NCBI GenBank assembly: GCA_012972835.1
Contig: JABDHK010000004.1
Location: forward strand, 62,001-126,000
DNA from: Chlorobiaceae bacterium
GTDB lineage: Bacteria > Bacteroidota > Chlorobiia > Chlorobiales > Chlorobiaceae
DNA length: 64,000 bases
Direction of reading: 5' to 3'
This document shows positions 39,031 to 47,567 of this stretch, piece after piece. Both the position numbers and the translations under genes were made by a program. Position 1 is the stretch's first letter; each line of letters opens with the position of its first letter. The notes under the pieces were generated by a model, which saw only the letters and a list, made by a program, of their open reading frames with translations, did not search any database and was not told the origin of the DNA.

Positions 39031-39828
39031 TTATGAATCAAATCCCGGACGAATAAAGGCTCGTGCAGTGGGAAAGACAACTTCAATGGAACGACGCAAC
39101 CGGTCAAGATGAACAAGAAGAGCAAGAGTTCTATCCTCCTGTGCCGGATACTCGCTGAAAAGCACACTCCATGCGGCAAGCGAGCGATCAATGGCTATCA
39201 AGGCAATTTTTGCGGTACCGCAGGCATCGCTCTGATCTTCTTGCTGTTCGCTCACAGGTTCACTCATGCGACCTTCAACTGCACGGACAATTTTCGGATA
39301 GATAAAATAGTGATAATGCCGGATGACCTGGAGATGCTCTTCAAGAGAGTGAGGATGATTGGTCAGCAGCGATTCCTCCGCTTCAGAAAGCTCGTCAACC
39401 ACAGCAAACCAATCATTAACCATGCCGGCATAAACAAGAGCGGCGTTCGCACAAGGATGCTCACGGGCATTCTGCTGTAAACTCTCATAGGGTTCGGACA
39501 ACGTTTCCTTCCGCAGCTCTTCAGGATCAATACCCTCTTTTGCTGCTATAGCCCTGATCAGACGCATGGCATGAACCAGTGCTTCGCTCATATCCTGCCA
39601 AAACCGAGCGTTCAAAGCGTCAAAATCCTGCAAGGCATCTGCGCCATGCCGCTCTTCAGATTCTATCTGAAACTGCAGACAACGTGAGGTAAATGCGCAA
39701 CGCTTGCACCAACGGTCGCAATAGTTATAGATTCCAGGAATCAGATCTGATTCAGCGCCCATTGGTTGTGCTTTTGAGTTATCGTTGCCATCACTGCGTA
39801 TGGAAATCTTGAAATTCAGTCTCAACAT
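39031..39828 (-). CDS. Hypothetical protein with four-cysteine motif
   Basis: 265 residues. The N-terminal YCDRWCKRCAFTSRC stretch (C37, C41, C44, C50) could bind zinc or an iron-sulfur cluster. The rest is mostly helical and acidic with no domain I can name. The ATG at 39828 has an AGG eight bases before it; an internal ATG 22 codons later (39762) has a worse site. It is upstream of the DUF4438 gene. Similar 'CDRWC-RC-FTSRC' proteins occur in Bacteroidetes and Chlorobi, from memory. Confidence 0.65.
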   Translation of the reverse strand: MLRLNFKISIRSDGNDNSKAQPMGAESDLIPGIYNYCDRWCKRCAFTSRCLQFQIESEERHGADALQDFDALNARFWQDMSEALVHAMRLIRAIAAKEGIDPEELRKETLSEPYESLQQNAREHPCANAALVYAGMVNDWFAVVDELSEAEESLLTNHPHSLEEHLQVIRHYHYFIYPKIVRAVEGRMSEPVSEQQEDQSDACGTAKIALIAIDRSLAAWSVLFSEYPAQEDRTLALLVHLDRLRRSIEVVFPTARAFIRPGFDS

Positions 39829-39915
39829 TACAAGAACCTATCCCGTTGTCTGAGCACTCTACAGGAATAGTCCTGTCGTATAAGGTAAGGAAATAGAGAA
39901 AAAAAATTACTCCCC

Positions 39916-40356
39916 CTACCAATCAACACGCCCTCTCAGCGATTTGAGGTCTGAACGCTTCTCCTTTGATTCAAGTCGTTTAATTCTTGAGCTATAGGTT
40001 GGTCTTGTCCTCCTGCGCTTTTCAGGAGGCAAGGCAACGCTCTCCAAAATCATCTGAAGCCTCAGGAGGGCATCCTCACGGTTTTTTTCCTGTGTGCGAT
40101 AACGCTGAGCTTTAATAACAAGAACTCCCGCTTTTGACATGCGCTGATCCCTCCGGGAGAGCAGACGCTCTTTTATCTCATCCGGAAGAGAAGATGCCTT
40201 GATATCAAAACGCAAATGAACCGCACTCTCAACCTTGTTGACATTCTGCCCGCCTGCTCCCTGTGAACGCATGGTATGCAGCTCAATTTCAGTAAGGGGA
40301 ACAGTTATTTCCAGCTCTCTTTTTACCACTTTTTTTACAGCTGTTAACGATAGCAT
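39916..40356 (-). CDS. arfB: Alternative ribosome-rescue factor / peptidyl-tRNA hydrolase ArfB
   Basis: 146 residues. Class I release-factor-type GGQ motif at residues 35-37 in SQGAGGQNVNKVES, followed by the basic C-terminal tail (ending RIKRLESKEKRSDLKSLRG) that enters the empty mRNA channel of stalled ribosomes. No codon-recognition domain, as expected of YaeJ/ArfB. It frees ribosomes stuck on mRNA without a stop codon by hydrolysing the peptidyl-tRNA ester. Next to the HAD gene on the same strand. Confidence 0.92.
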   Translation of the reverse strand: MLSLTAVKKVVKRELEITVPLTEIELHTMRSQGAGGQNVNKVESAVHLRFDIKASSLPDEIKERLLSRRDQRMSKAGVLVIKAQRYRTQEKNREDALLRLQMILESVALPPEKRRRTRPTYSSRIKRLESKEKRSDLKSLRGRVDW

Positions 40357-40380
40357 AGACTCCCATTATAACAGAATTGG

Positions 40381-40971
40381 CTACAGAGCTGCAAGCGCAA
40401 TGATTGTATCAGACCAGGAGTCAAATAAGATGCTTTTTATGCCTACAGTTGCAGCCGAGCGGCAGTTTTCGTGCTTGTCGTCTATAAGCACAAATTCATG
40501 CGCGCCCAATCCTGAATCTTCAAGAACATGCTGAAACGCTTCAGGTGAGCTTTTCAGAAACCCATGTTCATAGGAAAGATAGTAGCGCTCCCGATTACTC
40601 AGCAGGGGATAGTGATGCTTGAGATGGGCAAAGTGCAGGGGATCAGTATCGCTCATGATCCAGATCCTGTGCTCTCTGCTGAGAGCTTCCACGGCCTCCT
40701 CTGCTCCTGTCAATGGGGTAAAGACATTCTGCCACCGCTCCCTTATTTCTCCATGACTCATACTTCCAGTCATCGAATCACGGCCAATCATGCAGAGATA
40801 GTCGAGTGGGGCAATGATGCCTTGATCAAACCTGACTTTAAGCTCTCCTTCACAATATTTCTTCGACAAAGCATGCGGATCTGAATTCCCTTCAGACACT
40901 ACAGCAGTGCAGAATCGCAAAAAATCCACAGAAGCTACCACGTTCCCGATATCAAGTAAAATAATACTCAT
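40381..40971 (-). CDS. HAD-family hydrolase
   Basis: 196 residues from the ATG at 40971 (MSIILLDIGNVVASVD), which has a GGGAG ribosome site; the open frame reaches 41052. Motif I is LLDIGNV (nucleophile D7), motif II IMSDTD, and motif IV LIDDKHENC. This is the DxGNV subgroup close to epoxide-hydrolase-like or YihX-type phosphatases. The substrate is unknown. A (TTTTC)n tract lies directly upstream of the start. Confidence 0.8.
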   Translation of the reverse strand: MSIILLDIGNVVASVDFLRFCTAVVSEGNSDPHALSKKYCEGELKVRFDQGIIAPLDYLCMIGRDSMTGSMSHGEIRERWQNVFTPLTGAEEAVEALSREHRIWIMSDTDPLHFAHLKHHYPLLSNRERYYLSYEHGFLKSSPEAFQHVLEDSGLGAHEFVLIDDKHENCRSAATVGIKSILFDSWSDTIIALAAL

Positions 40972-40977
40972 ACTCCC

Positions 40978-41003
40978 TCTTCTCTTCTTTTCTTTTCTTT
41001 TCT
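40978..41003. repeat. Polypyrimidine (TTTTC)n tract in the HAD leader
   Basis: A short TTTTC-type tandem tract lies directly before the HAD ribosome site. On the coding strand it is AAAAG-rich. Tracts of this kind can slip, but at this length it is probably just a purine-rich leader. Confidence 0.45.
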
Positions 41004-41032
41004 GGTGATGGTGACCTCTTTGGAGCAAACAG

Positions 41033-41076
41033 CAGAAACACAAAGAGCGCATGGTGATGCGCCCTTTGTGTTTCTG
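41033..41076. other. Long near-perfect hairpin between cspA and the HAD gene
   Basis: A 20-bp stem with a single A-C mismatch (41033-41052 with 41057-41076) and a 4-base loop. No T-run follows on either strand, so it is not a classic terminator; it may stabilise the upstream cspA transcript end or be a small repeat. Confidence 0.65.
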
Positions 41077-41236
41077 CCATAGTTGAAACTGGTTGGCTTC
41101 TTCTGGAAAAGCCTTGTGCGGTTAATCATAACAACCACATTCATAAATAAAAACGGTGAATGCTGATAACTAATCCGCCGTCAAAGCCGCTCGGACTAAA
41201 CGACGTGAAGAACCCGTCCTATGGTTCGGAAATAAT

Positions 41237-41446
41237 TTAGAGAGGAGTTACATCTTCAGCCTGGAGGCCTTTTGCTCCCTGGGTTACTTCCATCAAGACT
41301 TTCTGGCCTTCTACAAGCGTTTTGCGACCTGTGCCATTGATAGCACTATGATGCACAAAAACATCTTTTCCGCCTTTCTGCTCAATAAAACCGTACCCTT
41401 TTTCTTCGTTGAACCATTTAACAGTTCCTTCGACCTGATTACCCAT
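41237..41446 (-). CDS. cspA: Cold-shock protein
   Basis: 69-residue single cold-shock domain: [15 protein letters not shown] contains RNP1 (KGYGFIE) and VFVHHSAI is RNP2. It binds single-stranded RNA and DNA and melts mRNA structure. The leader of some 150-200 AT-rich bases upstream is long for this window, as is usual for cold-shock genes, but no defined cold box was recognised. Whether it is cold-induced cannot be read here. Confidence 0.95.
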   Translation of the reverse strand: MGNQVEGTVKWFNEEKGYGFIEQKGGKDVFVHHSAINGTGRKTLVEGQKVLMEVTQGAKGLQAEDVTPL

Positions 41447-41610
41447 ATCTACCTCTTTTTATTTTTGCCATTTAAATGTGGCGTTACAATGAACGAACCT
41501 CGACATGAGGCGTTCAAAAACTAATATATTTTTGGTAAAATGAATTTACTCACTTTATGCTAATTCAAAAAGGAAGTTTGACCGTTTACGCTATTTTTTT
41601 TATATCGACA

Positions 41611-41647
41611 AAAAAAACCATGAAGCCCTCCTGAAGAGCTTCTGGCT
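41611..41647 (-). terminator. Terminator after the WD40 gene
   Basis: On the minus strand an imperfect stem (GAAGC...GCTTC core flanked by CCA/TGG) is followed by eight T (41625-41632 read on the plus strand as A). It separates the WD40 gene from cspA. Confidence 0.7.
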
Positions 41648-41672
41648 GTTATAAACCCGATATAATAGCCCC

Positions 41673-42623
41673 TTACCTCATTCCCCACAGCTTAATCTTG
41701 CGGTCATCACTTCCACTTGCAATTATTTTTCCATCCGGAGAGACATCAACTGATTGCACCTCAAGAACGTGACCTCTATAGGTATGAAGCAACTTTCCTG
41801 ACTCTACATCCCACAGACGAACCGATTCATCGTTTGCTGCACTGACAACTTTGGTACCCTCGGGGTTGAAACAAACGCTGCGGACAGCATCTAAATGACC
41901 TTCAAACACTCGTATAATCTCTCCGCTTTTTGCGTCCAGAATCTTGACCTTGGCATCACGCCCGCAGAAAACAATAAGCTTATCATCAGGACTGAAAGCC
42001 AAAGCATGGGAGAGGCGGTCGCCGGTATTGTAGTTGGCAATATTTTTACCTGTTTCTACATCCCATATTTTTATGATGGGTTCTTCTCCGCAGCTTGCAA
42101 TTTTTTTACCATCATGACTGTAAGCAAGACACTCAATATATGATTTGTGACCCAGAAACCTTGATAGTTCTTTTCCTGTTTCAACATCCCAGAGTCTGAT
42201 CGTTGTATCACGTGAACAGCTCGCCACAATTTTGCTGTCAGGACTGAAAGCCACCATACGTACCGCTGTATCATGACCTTTACAAACATGCAAACACTGA
42301 CCAGTCAAAGCATCCCATATTCTTACTGTACTATCGGTGCTTCCGCTGGCAAGTCGTTTACCATCACGGCTGAAATCGATACACTCCACCCATGTGTCAT
42401 GCCCTTTCATGGTAAGCAGCTGTTTGCCGGATTCTACATCCCACAGCATAAGCTGTTCATCAAAACTACCACTGACAAGTTTTTTGCCATTAGCACTGAA
42501 TTTTACACCCAGCACCCTGTCGAGATGGCCTTCCATCGTCTTTATCAGGTTAGCATCCTCAATAACCTTTGGAAGTTTCAATTCTACTTCCTTTTTCCCG
42601 AATAAGTTTGATAAGAAACCCAT
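41673..42623 (-). CDS. WD40 seven-blade beta-propeller protein
   Basis: 316 residues made almost only of seven WD40 repeats. The blade ends can be counted: LWDVESGK, IWDALTGQ, LWDVETGK, IWDVETGK, ILDAKSGE, LWDVESGK and a closing LWGMR. The GH dipeptides at blade starts are kept in all but the fifth. A 30-residue N-terminal segment (MGFLSNLFGKKEVEL) may be a membrane-associating helix. It is a complete scaffold propeller with no catalytic domain; partners are unknown. Probably made on its own transcript. Confidence 0.92.
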   Translation of the reverse strand: MGFLSNLFGKKEVELKLPKVIEDANLIKTMEGHLDRVLGVKFSANGKKLVSGSFDEQLMLWDVESGKQLLTMKGHDTWVECIDFSRDGKRLASGSTDSTVRIWDALTGQCLHVCKGHDTAVRMVAFSPDSKIVASCSRDTTIRLWDVETGKELSRFLGHKSYIECLAYSHDGKKIASCGEEPIIKIWDVETGKNIANYNTGDRLSHALAFSPDDKLIVFCGRDAKVKILDAKSGEIIRVFEGHLDAVRSVCFNPEGTKVVSAANDESVRLWDVESGKLLHTYRGHVLEVQSVDVSPDGKIIASGSDDRKIKLWGMR

Positions 42624-42742
42624 AACAATAGTCTTGTTTGAATTGATACTCTTTTACTGGCCACAGATCGCCGGGATGAAGGCGCTGATTTTAATCGTGC
42701 AATTTAAAAAAAAATATCACCTTCCCCGAATTCTCACCACTA

Positions 42743-43882
42743 TCAGGAAAAATTGTAGCTTCTCCCTTTCCAGAGAGTACCGCTCCCGAATTTTATCTTA
42801 ATAAATGAATTCAAGGCTATGGCAAGCAAAACAATCTGGGAAAGCACATGAAGAAAAGCTATAGAAAGTGAATGACGAAATACCTGCGCAATGATAAGTC
42901 TGCAGAGCAGAGCTACAATAATCTGTGAAAAAGGGAGCCAGAACAAGGGAACACTGAACTCCCCTGCCAGCAGTGAACGAATCAGAAATGCATAAGGCAC
43001 AACATAGAGTGCTGCAATCAGCGCTATCAACAAAAAAAGCCCCGGTGTACTGTAACCAATTGCTGCAAAAAGATTTTTTGAAAACCCTTCCCAAAGCTCT
43101 TTGAAGTTACGGTACATCCTGCAACTCACCACATCGGTACCGTTATAAGCCACCACTATGCCACCGGCTTTTTTCACTGCCTTGCAAAGCCAGACATCTT
43201 CGACAATAGCATCCCTGACAGCTGCATGACCGTTAATACGCTCATAAAACTCCCTGCGAAAAAGAATAAACTGTCCGTTGGCAAAACTGAACGCCGGCCT
43301 CGGGCTGGTACGCACAAGTCGAAGCGGCAGATAGCACATAAGAATAACATGGATCAGCGGAACTACCAGCTTTTCCCAGAACGAGCCGAGCTCCTGATGA
43401 GGCATAATTGAAAGCATGTCCCCACCTGACCCCATTATCGCTGCAACGGATCGACTGAGGGCATCCGGCTCATGCATGGTGTCGGCATCAGTAAAAAGCA
43501 GCAGTTCACCCCTTGCGTGACGGCTGAGCTGACTGCATGCCCAGCTCTTGCCGTGCCATCCTCTGGGAAGAGGCTCACCCTGCAAAACCCGCAAGCGTCC
43601 CTCGGACTCCGTGACAAGTCGATCCAGCAGCTCCGGAGTGGCATCAGTTGAGCCGTCATCAAGGACATGAATCTCATATGATCCATAGTCCTGCCGAAGT
43701 AGCGAACGGACGCAGCGTTCGATGTTCAACGCTTCATTACGGGCAGGCACCATGACTGAAACCAATGGTCCTGCATTGGGAATATTTTTCGGCATGCAGG
43801 GAAAGTCAATCAGGTTTCTCAGCAACAGCCCTAAAAAAAACAGCAATGAAAGCAGAACTACTATCTGGTAAACAAAGAGCAT
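42743..43882 (-). CDS. cruC: Family-2 glycosyltransferase, probable hydroxychlorobactene glucosyltransferase
   Basis: 379 residues: an N-terminal membrane helix (about 5-24), a GT-A catalytic domain with VSVMVPARNE, LDDGSTD (74-80), LLFTDADT and a later EDVWLCKAVKK, then three or so C-terminal membrane helices. This is the CrtQ/CruC type that glycosylates carotenoids at the membrane. CruC adds glucose to 1'-hydroxychlorobactene. The symbol rests on the match to this type and on my memory that cruC lies a few genes from bchK in Chlorobaculum tepidum. Another lipid glycosyltransferase is possible. Confidence 0.65.
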   Translation of the reverse strand: MLFVYQIVVLLSLLFFLGLLLRNLIDFPCMPKNIPNAGPLVSVMVPARNEALNIERCVRSLLRQDYGSYEIHVLDDGSTDATPELLDRLVTESEGRLRVLQGEPLPRGWHGKSWACSQLSRHARGELLLFTDADTMHEPDALSRSVAAIMGSGGDMLSIMPHQELGSFWEKLVVPLIHVILMCYLPLRLVRTSPRPAFSFANGQFILFRREFYERINGHAAVRDAIVEDVWLCKAVKKAGGIVVAYNGTDVVSCRMYRNFKELWEGFSKNLFAAIGYSTPGLFLLIALIAALYVVPYAFLIRSLLAGEFSVPLFWLPFSQIIVALLCRLIIAQVFRHSLSIAFLHVLSQIVLLAIALNSFIKIKFGSGTLWKGRSYNFS

Positions 43883-43946
43883 AGAGGCTATTAAAAAAGG
43901 CCGCCCTTACGGGCAGCCAGCAAGTTCATGAGTACGGCGAAAAGTT

Positions 43947-44831
43947 TCAGTCGATCAATTTGTTGATGTCATACTCAAAAATCCCCTCAGCACCTGCTCG
44001 TTTGAGTTCCGGAATAAGGTGGCGAACGATTTTTTCTTTAACAATAACCTCAAGAGCCACCCACCCGTCTTCAGAAAGATGTGATATGGTCGGCTGGCGC
44101 AAGGCTGGAATAATTGCAATAATCTTGTCAAGCGCAGATTTCGGGGCATTCATTTTCAGCCCTACCTTTCCCTGAGCGTTGATGGCCCCCTGCAGCAGCA
44201 TAGCCATATTTTCTATCTTCTCGCGCTTCCATGGATCATTCCATGAATTTTTGTTCGCGATCAACTTTGTATTCGACTCAAGAATGGTATCAACAATCCT
44301 CAGCTTGTTTGCCCTGAGCGAAGAGCCAGTTTCAGTCACTTCAACAATAGCATCAGCAAGATCAGGTGGCTTGACCTCTGTAGCACCCCAGCTGAACTCC
44401 ACCAAAGCATTAACTCCGTTTTTGGCAAGGTATTTCTTGGTAATATTTACCACTTCAGTCGCTATATGCTTTCCTTCAAGATCCTTTACGGATTGTACCG
44501 GAGAGTTTTCAGGCACGCAAAGCACCCAGCGCACCGGCCTCATGGATGCTTTAGAATAGACAAGGTCGGCAACCTCAACGACATCGGCATCAGTTTCAAT
44601 AATCCAGTCCTTGCCGGTCAAGCCGACATCAAAGGCACCAAGTTCAACATAGTGAGCCATTTCCTGCGCTCTGATAAGAATGGCTTCCAGCTCATCGTCA
44701 TCTATTGAAGGAAAATAGGATCGGCTCTGAACAGAAAAATGAAATCCTGCATGAGCAAACAGATCGATTGTTGAATCCTGCAGACTTCCTTTCGGCAAAC
44801 CAAGCTTTAGAACTTTGTTTGAAGTATCCAT
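43947..44831 (-). CDS. hisG: ATP phosphoribosyltransferase (long form)
   Basis: First step of histidine synthesis. 294 residues from the ATG at 44831 ([18 protein letters not shown]), preferred because a GAGAG site precedes it. LGLPKGSLQ binds substrate; [10 protein letters not shown] is the pyrophosphate loop; [15 protein letters not shown] the PRPP motif. The C-terminal 75 residues are the regulatory domain of long-form HisG that binds histidine, so HisZ is not needed. The 3' end faces cruC. Confidence 0.94.
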   Translation of the reverse strand: MDTSNKVLKLGLPKGSLQDSTIDLFAHAGFHFSVQSRSYFPSIDDDELEAILIRAQEMAHYVELGAFDVGLTGKDWIIETDADVVEVADLVYSKASMRPVRWVLCVPENSPVQSVKDLEGKHIATEVVNITKKYLAKNGVNALVEFSWGATEVKPPDLADAIVEVTETGSSLRANKLRIVDTILESNTKLIANKNSWNDPWKREKIENMAMLLQGAINAQGKVGLKMNAPKSALDKIIAIIPALRQPTISHLSEDGWVALEVIVKEKIVRHLIPELKRAGAEGIFEYDINKLID

Positions 44832-44857
44832 AATAACAGCTCTCTCTAAAATTAACA

Positions 44858-45586
44858 TTAAAACATTTTGAGTTGAAAATCCCCATTTTGGAAAACACCA
44901 TAGGGCATACTTCCATCAATCCATGAACCAAGATTGACATACCTGCATGATGGCACGGAAAGTTCCTTTATTCCCTGAACATGATTATGACCGCAGACAA
45001 AATAATCAAACTCCCTTTCCGCAGCCAAGGATTCTGCAAAATCTAACAGCCGGTCTGTGTCAAAAACAGTATCGCTTGGTTTATGCTTACGGCTTAACCG
45101 CGATAAACCTTTCATCAAACTAATAGCCAGATCCGGATGAATCTCCAAAAGAGAGAGATTAAAGCGGTTCCTTACAAAACGGGCAAAAAGCTTATAGCCG
45201 AGATCCCCTTTCCCAAGACCATCTCCATGGGCAACCAGGAATTTAGAGCTCTCTATCGTCAGCTCATGCAAGCCGTACATCGTTTTAATCCCGAGCTCAT
45301 CGTCAAAATAGCGACCGAGATAAAAATCATGATTTCCTGCTAAATAAACCACCTCGATATTGTGGCGTACAAGATCAGACAATAAACAAATAAATCTGGT
45401 AAACCCCTTTGGAATGAGATGACGAAACTCCATCCAATAATCAAAAATATCGCCAAGCATAAAGAGTGAACGACCTTCTGCCTTTATAATGGCAAAAAGC
45501 CGTTCGAGGTTGTCAAGCTTGAGCTGCTCACTTTTTTCGTCCTGCAGTCCTATATGAATGTCGCTGATGAAATAAACTGCCTGCAT
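44858..45586 (-). CDS. lpxH: UDP-2,3-diacylglucosamine diphosphatase-like metallophosphoesterase
   Basis: 242 residues from the ATG at 45586, which has an AGGGGGG site directly upstream. Metallophosphoesterase motifs [18 protein letters not shown] and GHNH are all in place. Closest to LpxH, which cleaves UDP-diacylglucosamine to lipid X in lipid A synthesis; the SDIHIG and FDYW wording and length fit. Green sulfur bacteria make lipopolysaccharide, so the role is plausible. Lies 27 bp before hisG on the same strand. Confidence 0.78.
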   Translation of the reverse strand: MQAVYFISDIHIGLQDEKSEQLKLDNLERLFAIIKAEGRSLFMLGDIFDYWMEFRHLIPKGFTRFICLLSDLVRHNIEVVYLAGNHDFYLGRYFDDELGIKTMYGLHELTIESSKFLVAHGDGLGKGDLGYKLFARFVRNRFNLSLLEIHPDLAISLMKGLSRLSRKHKPSDTVFDTDRLLDFAESLAAEREFDYFVCGHNHVQGIKELSVPSCRYVNLGSWIDGSMPYGVFQNGDFQLKMF

Positions 45587-45610
45587 ATCCCCCCTCTTCA
45601 TGCGTTCATC

Positions 45611-46324
45611 TTACAAAAACCGTGCAGCGGCAATGACAGCAAGAGGAATGGTAAGGTTGTCTACCTCTTTAGGACTGATACCTTCCACAATCGTTGCAAT
45701 AATCGCAATGGTCACAATCTTTCCCGCATCAAATGATTCTGGCACAATGAGGTGAACAAAGAAAAGACCGGCAAAAATACTTCCAACAAGAAAGGCAAGA
45801 CTGCCTTCAACGCTTTTATCGCTCAGCACACGGTATTTCAATTTTCCGTATCGTGTACCAATAATTGGAGCCAGACCATCACCCCAGCCAAGCATAGCCA
45901 TTGCCATCACTCCAGCAGGCTGTTTGTAATAGACGGTACCGCAAATCATGGCCACAATCACAAAATAGAGGGTACCTTTGAGCAATTCACGCTTGTTGCC
46001 GGTTCTGGTCATGGTTTTCACCGCCTGATCGTCTTCATCGGCAAACAAACCCTTCTGAATCAACAATAGAGTCCAGACAGCAAATACGGTAATATTAAGA
46101 TAGTGCGACCAGTCGCCATCAACAAAAAGAGGAAGAAAAACAATGGCAGAACCAGCACAAATATGGGTGATCTTACGGCTGATATCCCTTGGAAGTGCGT
46201 GATTGGTTACAAGGTAATCCATCAAGGGAGGAACGCTGAATACATAGGCAAAGGTCAGCAAGGTAACCAATGCATTATGCCAGACAACTGGAAGCGAAAA
46301 AAAGGTTGTATGAAAAGTACCCAT
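45611..46324 (-). CDS. Membrane CTP-dependent polyprenol/phytol-kinase-like protein
   Basis: 237 residues from the ATG at 46324, with about six hydrophobic helices. It resembles the CdsA/dolichol-kinase/phytol-kinase group: the RDISRKITHICAG segment, and the metal-binding GWGDGLAPIIGTRYGK followed by DKSVEGSLAF. Phytol kinases phosphorylate free isoprenoid alcohols. Position next to bchK makes a role in feeding farnesyl or phytyl phosphate to the bacteriochlorophyll synthase an attractive inference. A phosphatidate cytidylyltransferase is the main alternative. Confidence 0.75.
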   Translation of the reverse strand: MGTFHTTFFSLPVVWHNALVTLLTFAYVFSVPPLMDYLVTNHALPRDISRKITHICAGSAIVFLPLFVDGDWSHYLNITVFAVWTLLLIQKGLFADEDDQAVKTMTRTGNKRELLKGTLYFVIVAMICGTVYYKQPAGVMAMAMLGWGDGLAPIIGTRYGKLKYRVLSDKSVEGSLAFLVGSIFAGLFFVHLIVPESFDAGKIVTIAIIATIVEGISPKEVDNLTIPLAVIAAARFL

Positions 46325-46466
46325 ACCATTACAATGATTAAAGATTACGCTATTTTCAGCAAAACACAACTTTTGAAAACAGGCCGGATAAATTACCCTG
46401 AAAAAAATATTCCTTCACTGAAAACCATTGTAATGCTTACACCTCCTTGATGAGAAAACCAATAGA

Positions 46467-47474
46467 TCACATCCCTTGTAGGTACTTCGAACCAACCATT
46501 CCGGCAACCAGCAAATTGTTGAGTAAAAAAAGAATATTGTTGATAACCTGAAAACGGAGAAACGTATTGTGTTCCTGAACATCACTCTTTCCAATGGAAT
46601 GACCAAATCCATCTTCAACAGCATTCTTCATAAATGATATTCCACCTTTTGGATCACGCAAAAGCTGCACCTGAATAACAAGATTCAAGGCAAGACCAAT
46701 TAAAACAAAGGCTGCGGGAATAATAAAACCCCACGTAAATGAAAGATAGGCAAGAACAGCAAAGACAATGTCGATAATCAGAAATGAGACCAGAAAGGTA
46801 TTTTGAGCACCAATCATAACAGTCAACGACTTGAGACCACCTTCCTTATCGCCTTCAGCTGATTTGAAATCATTAAGAATGATCAGAGCGACAGCCATAA
46901 AAAAGTTTAAGCTGGCAAGCCATAGAGCTTCAGGACGAATATCGCCGAACAAGGCATTCGCTGATAAAAAAGAGACAAAACCATAAGAAAAGCCTACTGC
47001 GGGTGCCGAGGTAAGAATATTTTTTTTCAGCTTGAGAGGCGGAGCAGAATAGATATAAGCCACAAAAAGAGCTGCGAGAATTGAACAGAAAATAACCATC
47101 CCCCGAATTCCACCGAGATGCAGACCAATAAACACTCCAATCCCTATGGCCAGCAGAAGAACCACAATACTGTTGCCTAAAGCCTCCTTTTCGGTTAAAC
47201 GACCTGAAGGAATAGGGCGGGAAGGTTCATTGACCCTGTCGAGATCAAGATCAAAATAGTCATTGACAGACTGGCTGAACCCTGTACCGAGAGGACCAAA
47301 CATCAGAAAAATGGCAAGCAGCAGAAGATAGTCGTGAACCGTTGGCTGCATGGCACCAGAAGCCATTACACCACCGGCAAGACATGGAAAAACGCTGATC
47401 CAGGTTACAGGATCAAGCAGTTCAAGATGTGCTCTAACTTTATCGATCAACCCAAGTTTTGCGGGAACTGGCAT
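46467..47474 (-). CDS. bchK: Bacteriochlorophyll c synthase (UbiA-family prenyltransferase)
   Basis: 335 residues with about eight membrane helices. The first aspartate-rich motif is NDYFDLDLDRVNEPSRPIPS (71-90), typical of chlorophyll synthases (BchG/ChlG/BchK), and the second lies at NDFKSAEGDKEGG. BchK attaches the farnesyl tail to bacteriochlorophyllide c/d/e. The BchK assignment over BchG or ChlG rests on location in the window near the kinase-like gene and on remembered gene order in Chlorobaculum tepidum. The family is certain. Confidence 0.82.
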   Translation of the reverse strand: MPVPAKLGLIDKVRAHLELLDPVTWISVFPCLAGGVMASGAMQPTVHDYLLLLAIFLMFGPLGTGFSQSVNDYFDLDLDRVNEPSRPIPSGRLTEKEALGNSIVVLLLAIGIGVFIGLHLGGIRGMVIFCSILAALFVAYIYSAPPLKLKKNILTSAPAVGFSYGFVSFLSANALFGDIRPEALWLASLNFFMAVALIILNDFKSAEGDKEGGLKSLTVMIGAQNTFLVSFLIIDIVFAVLAYLSFTWGFIIPAAFVLIGLALNLVIQVQLLRDPKGGISFMKNAVEDGFGHSIGKSDVQEHNTFLRFQVINNILFLLNNLLVAGMVGSKYLQGM

Positions 47475-47491
47475 GCTTTACTTCACTCCAA

Positions 47492-47513
47492 AGCCCCGGT
47501 CAGGGCTTTTTTT
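47492..47513 (+). terminator. Plus-oriented terminator-like hairpin upstream of bchK
   Basis: A short GC stem (47492-47496 with 47503-47507) followed by T's on the plus strand, although both neighbouring genes run on the minus strand. It may be incidental or block antisense transcripts. Confidence 0.35.
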
Positions 47514-47567
47514 AGAACAGTGGTTAAAAAACAACAATTTACAAATCCAGCGCAAGATAAAAAACTC

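Noticed and set aside
40978-41003. Phase-variable repeat switching the HAD gene
   Set aside because: The TTTTC tract is short and lies outside the preferred coding start, so slippage would not change the frame.
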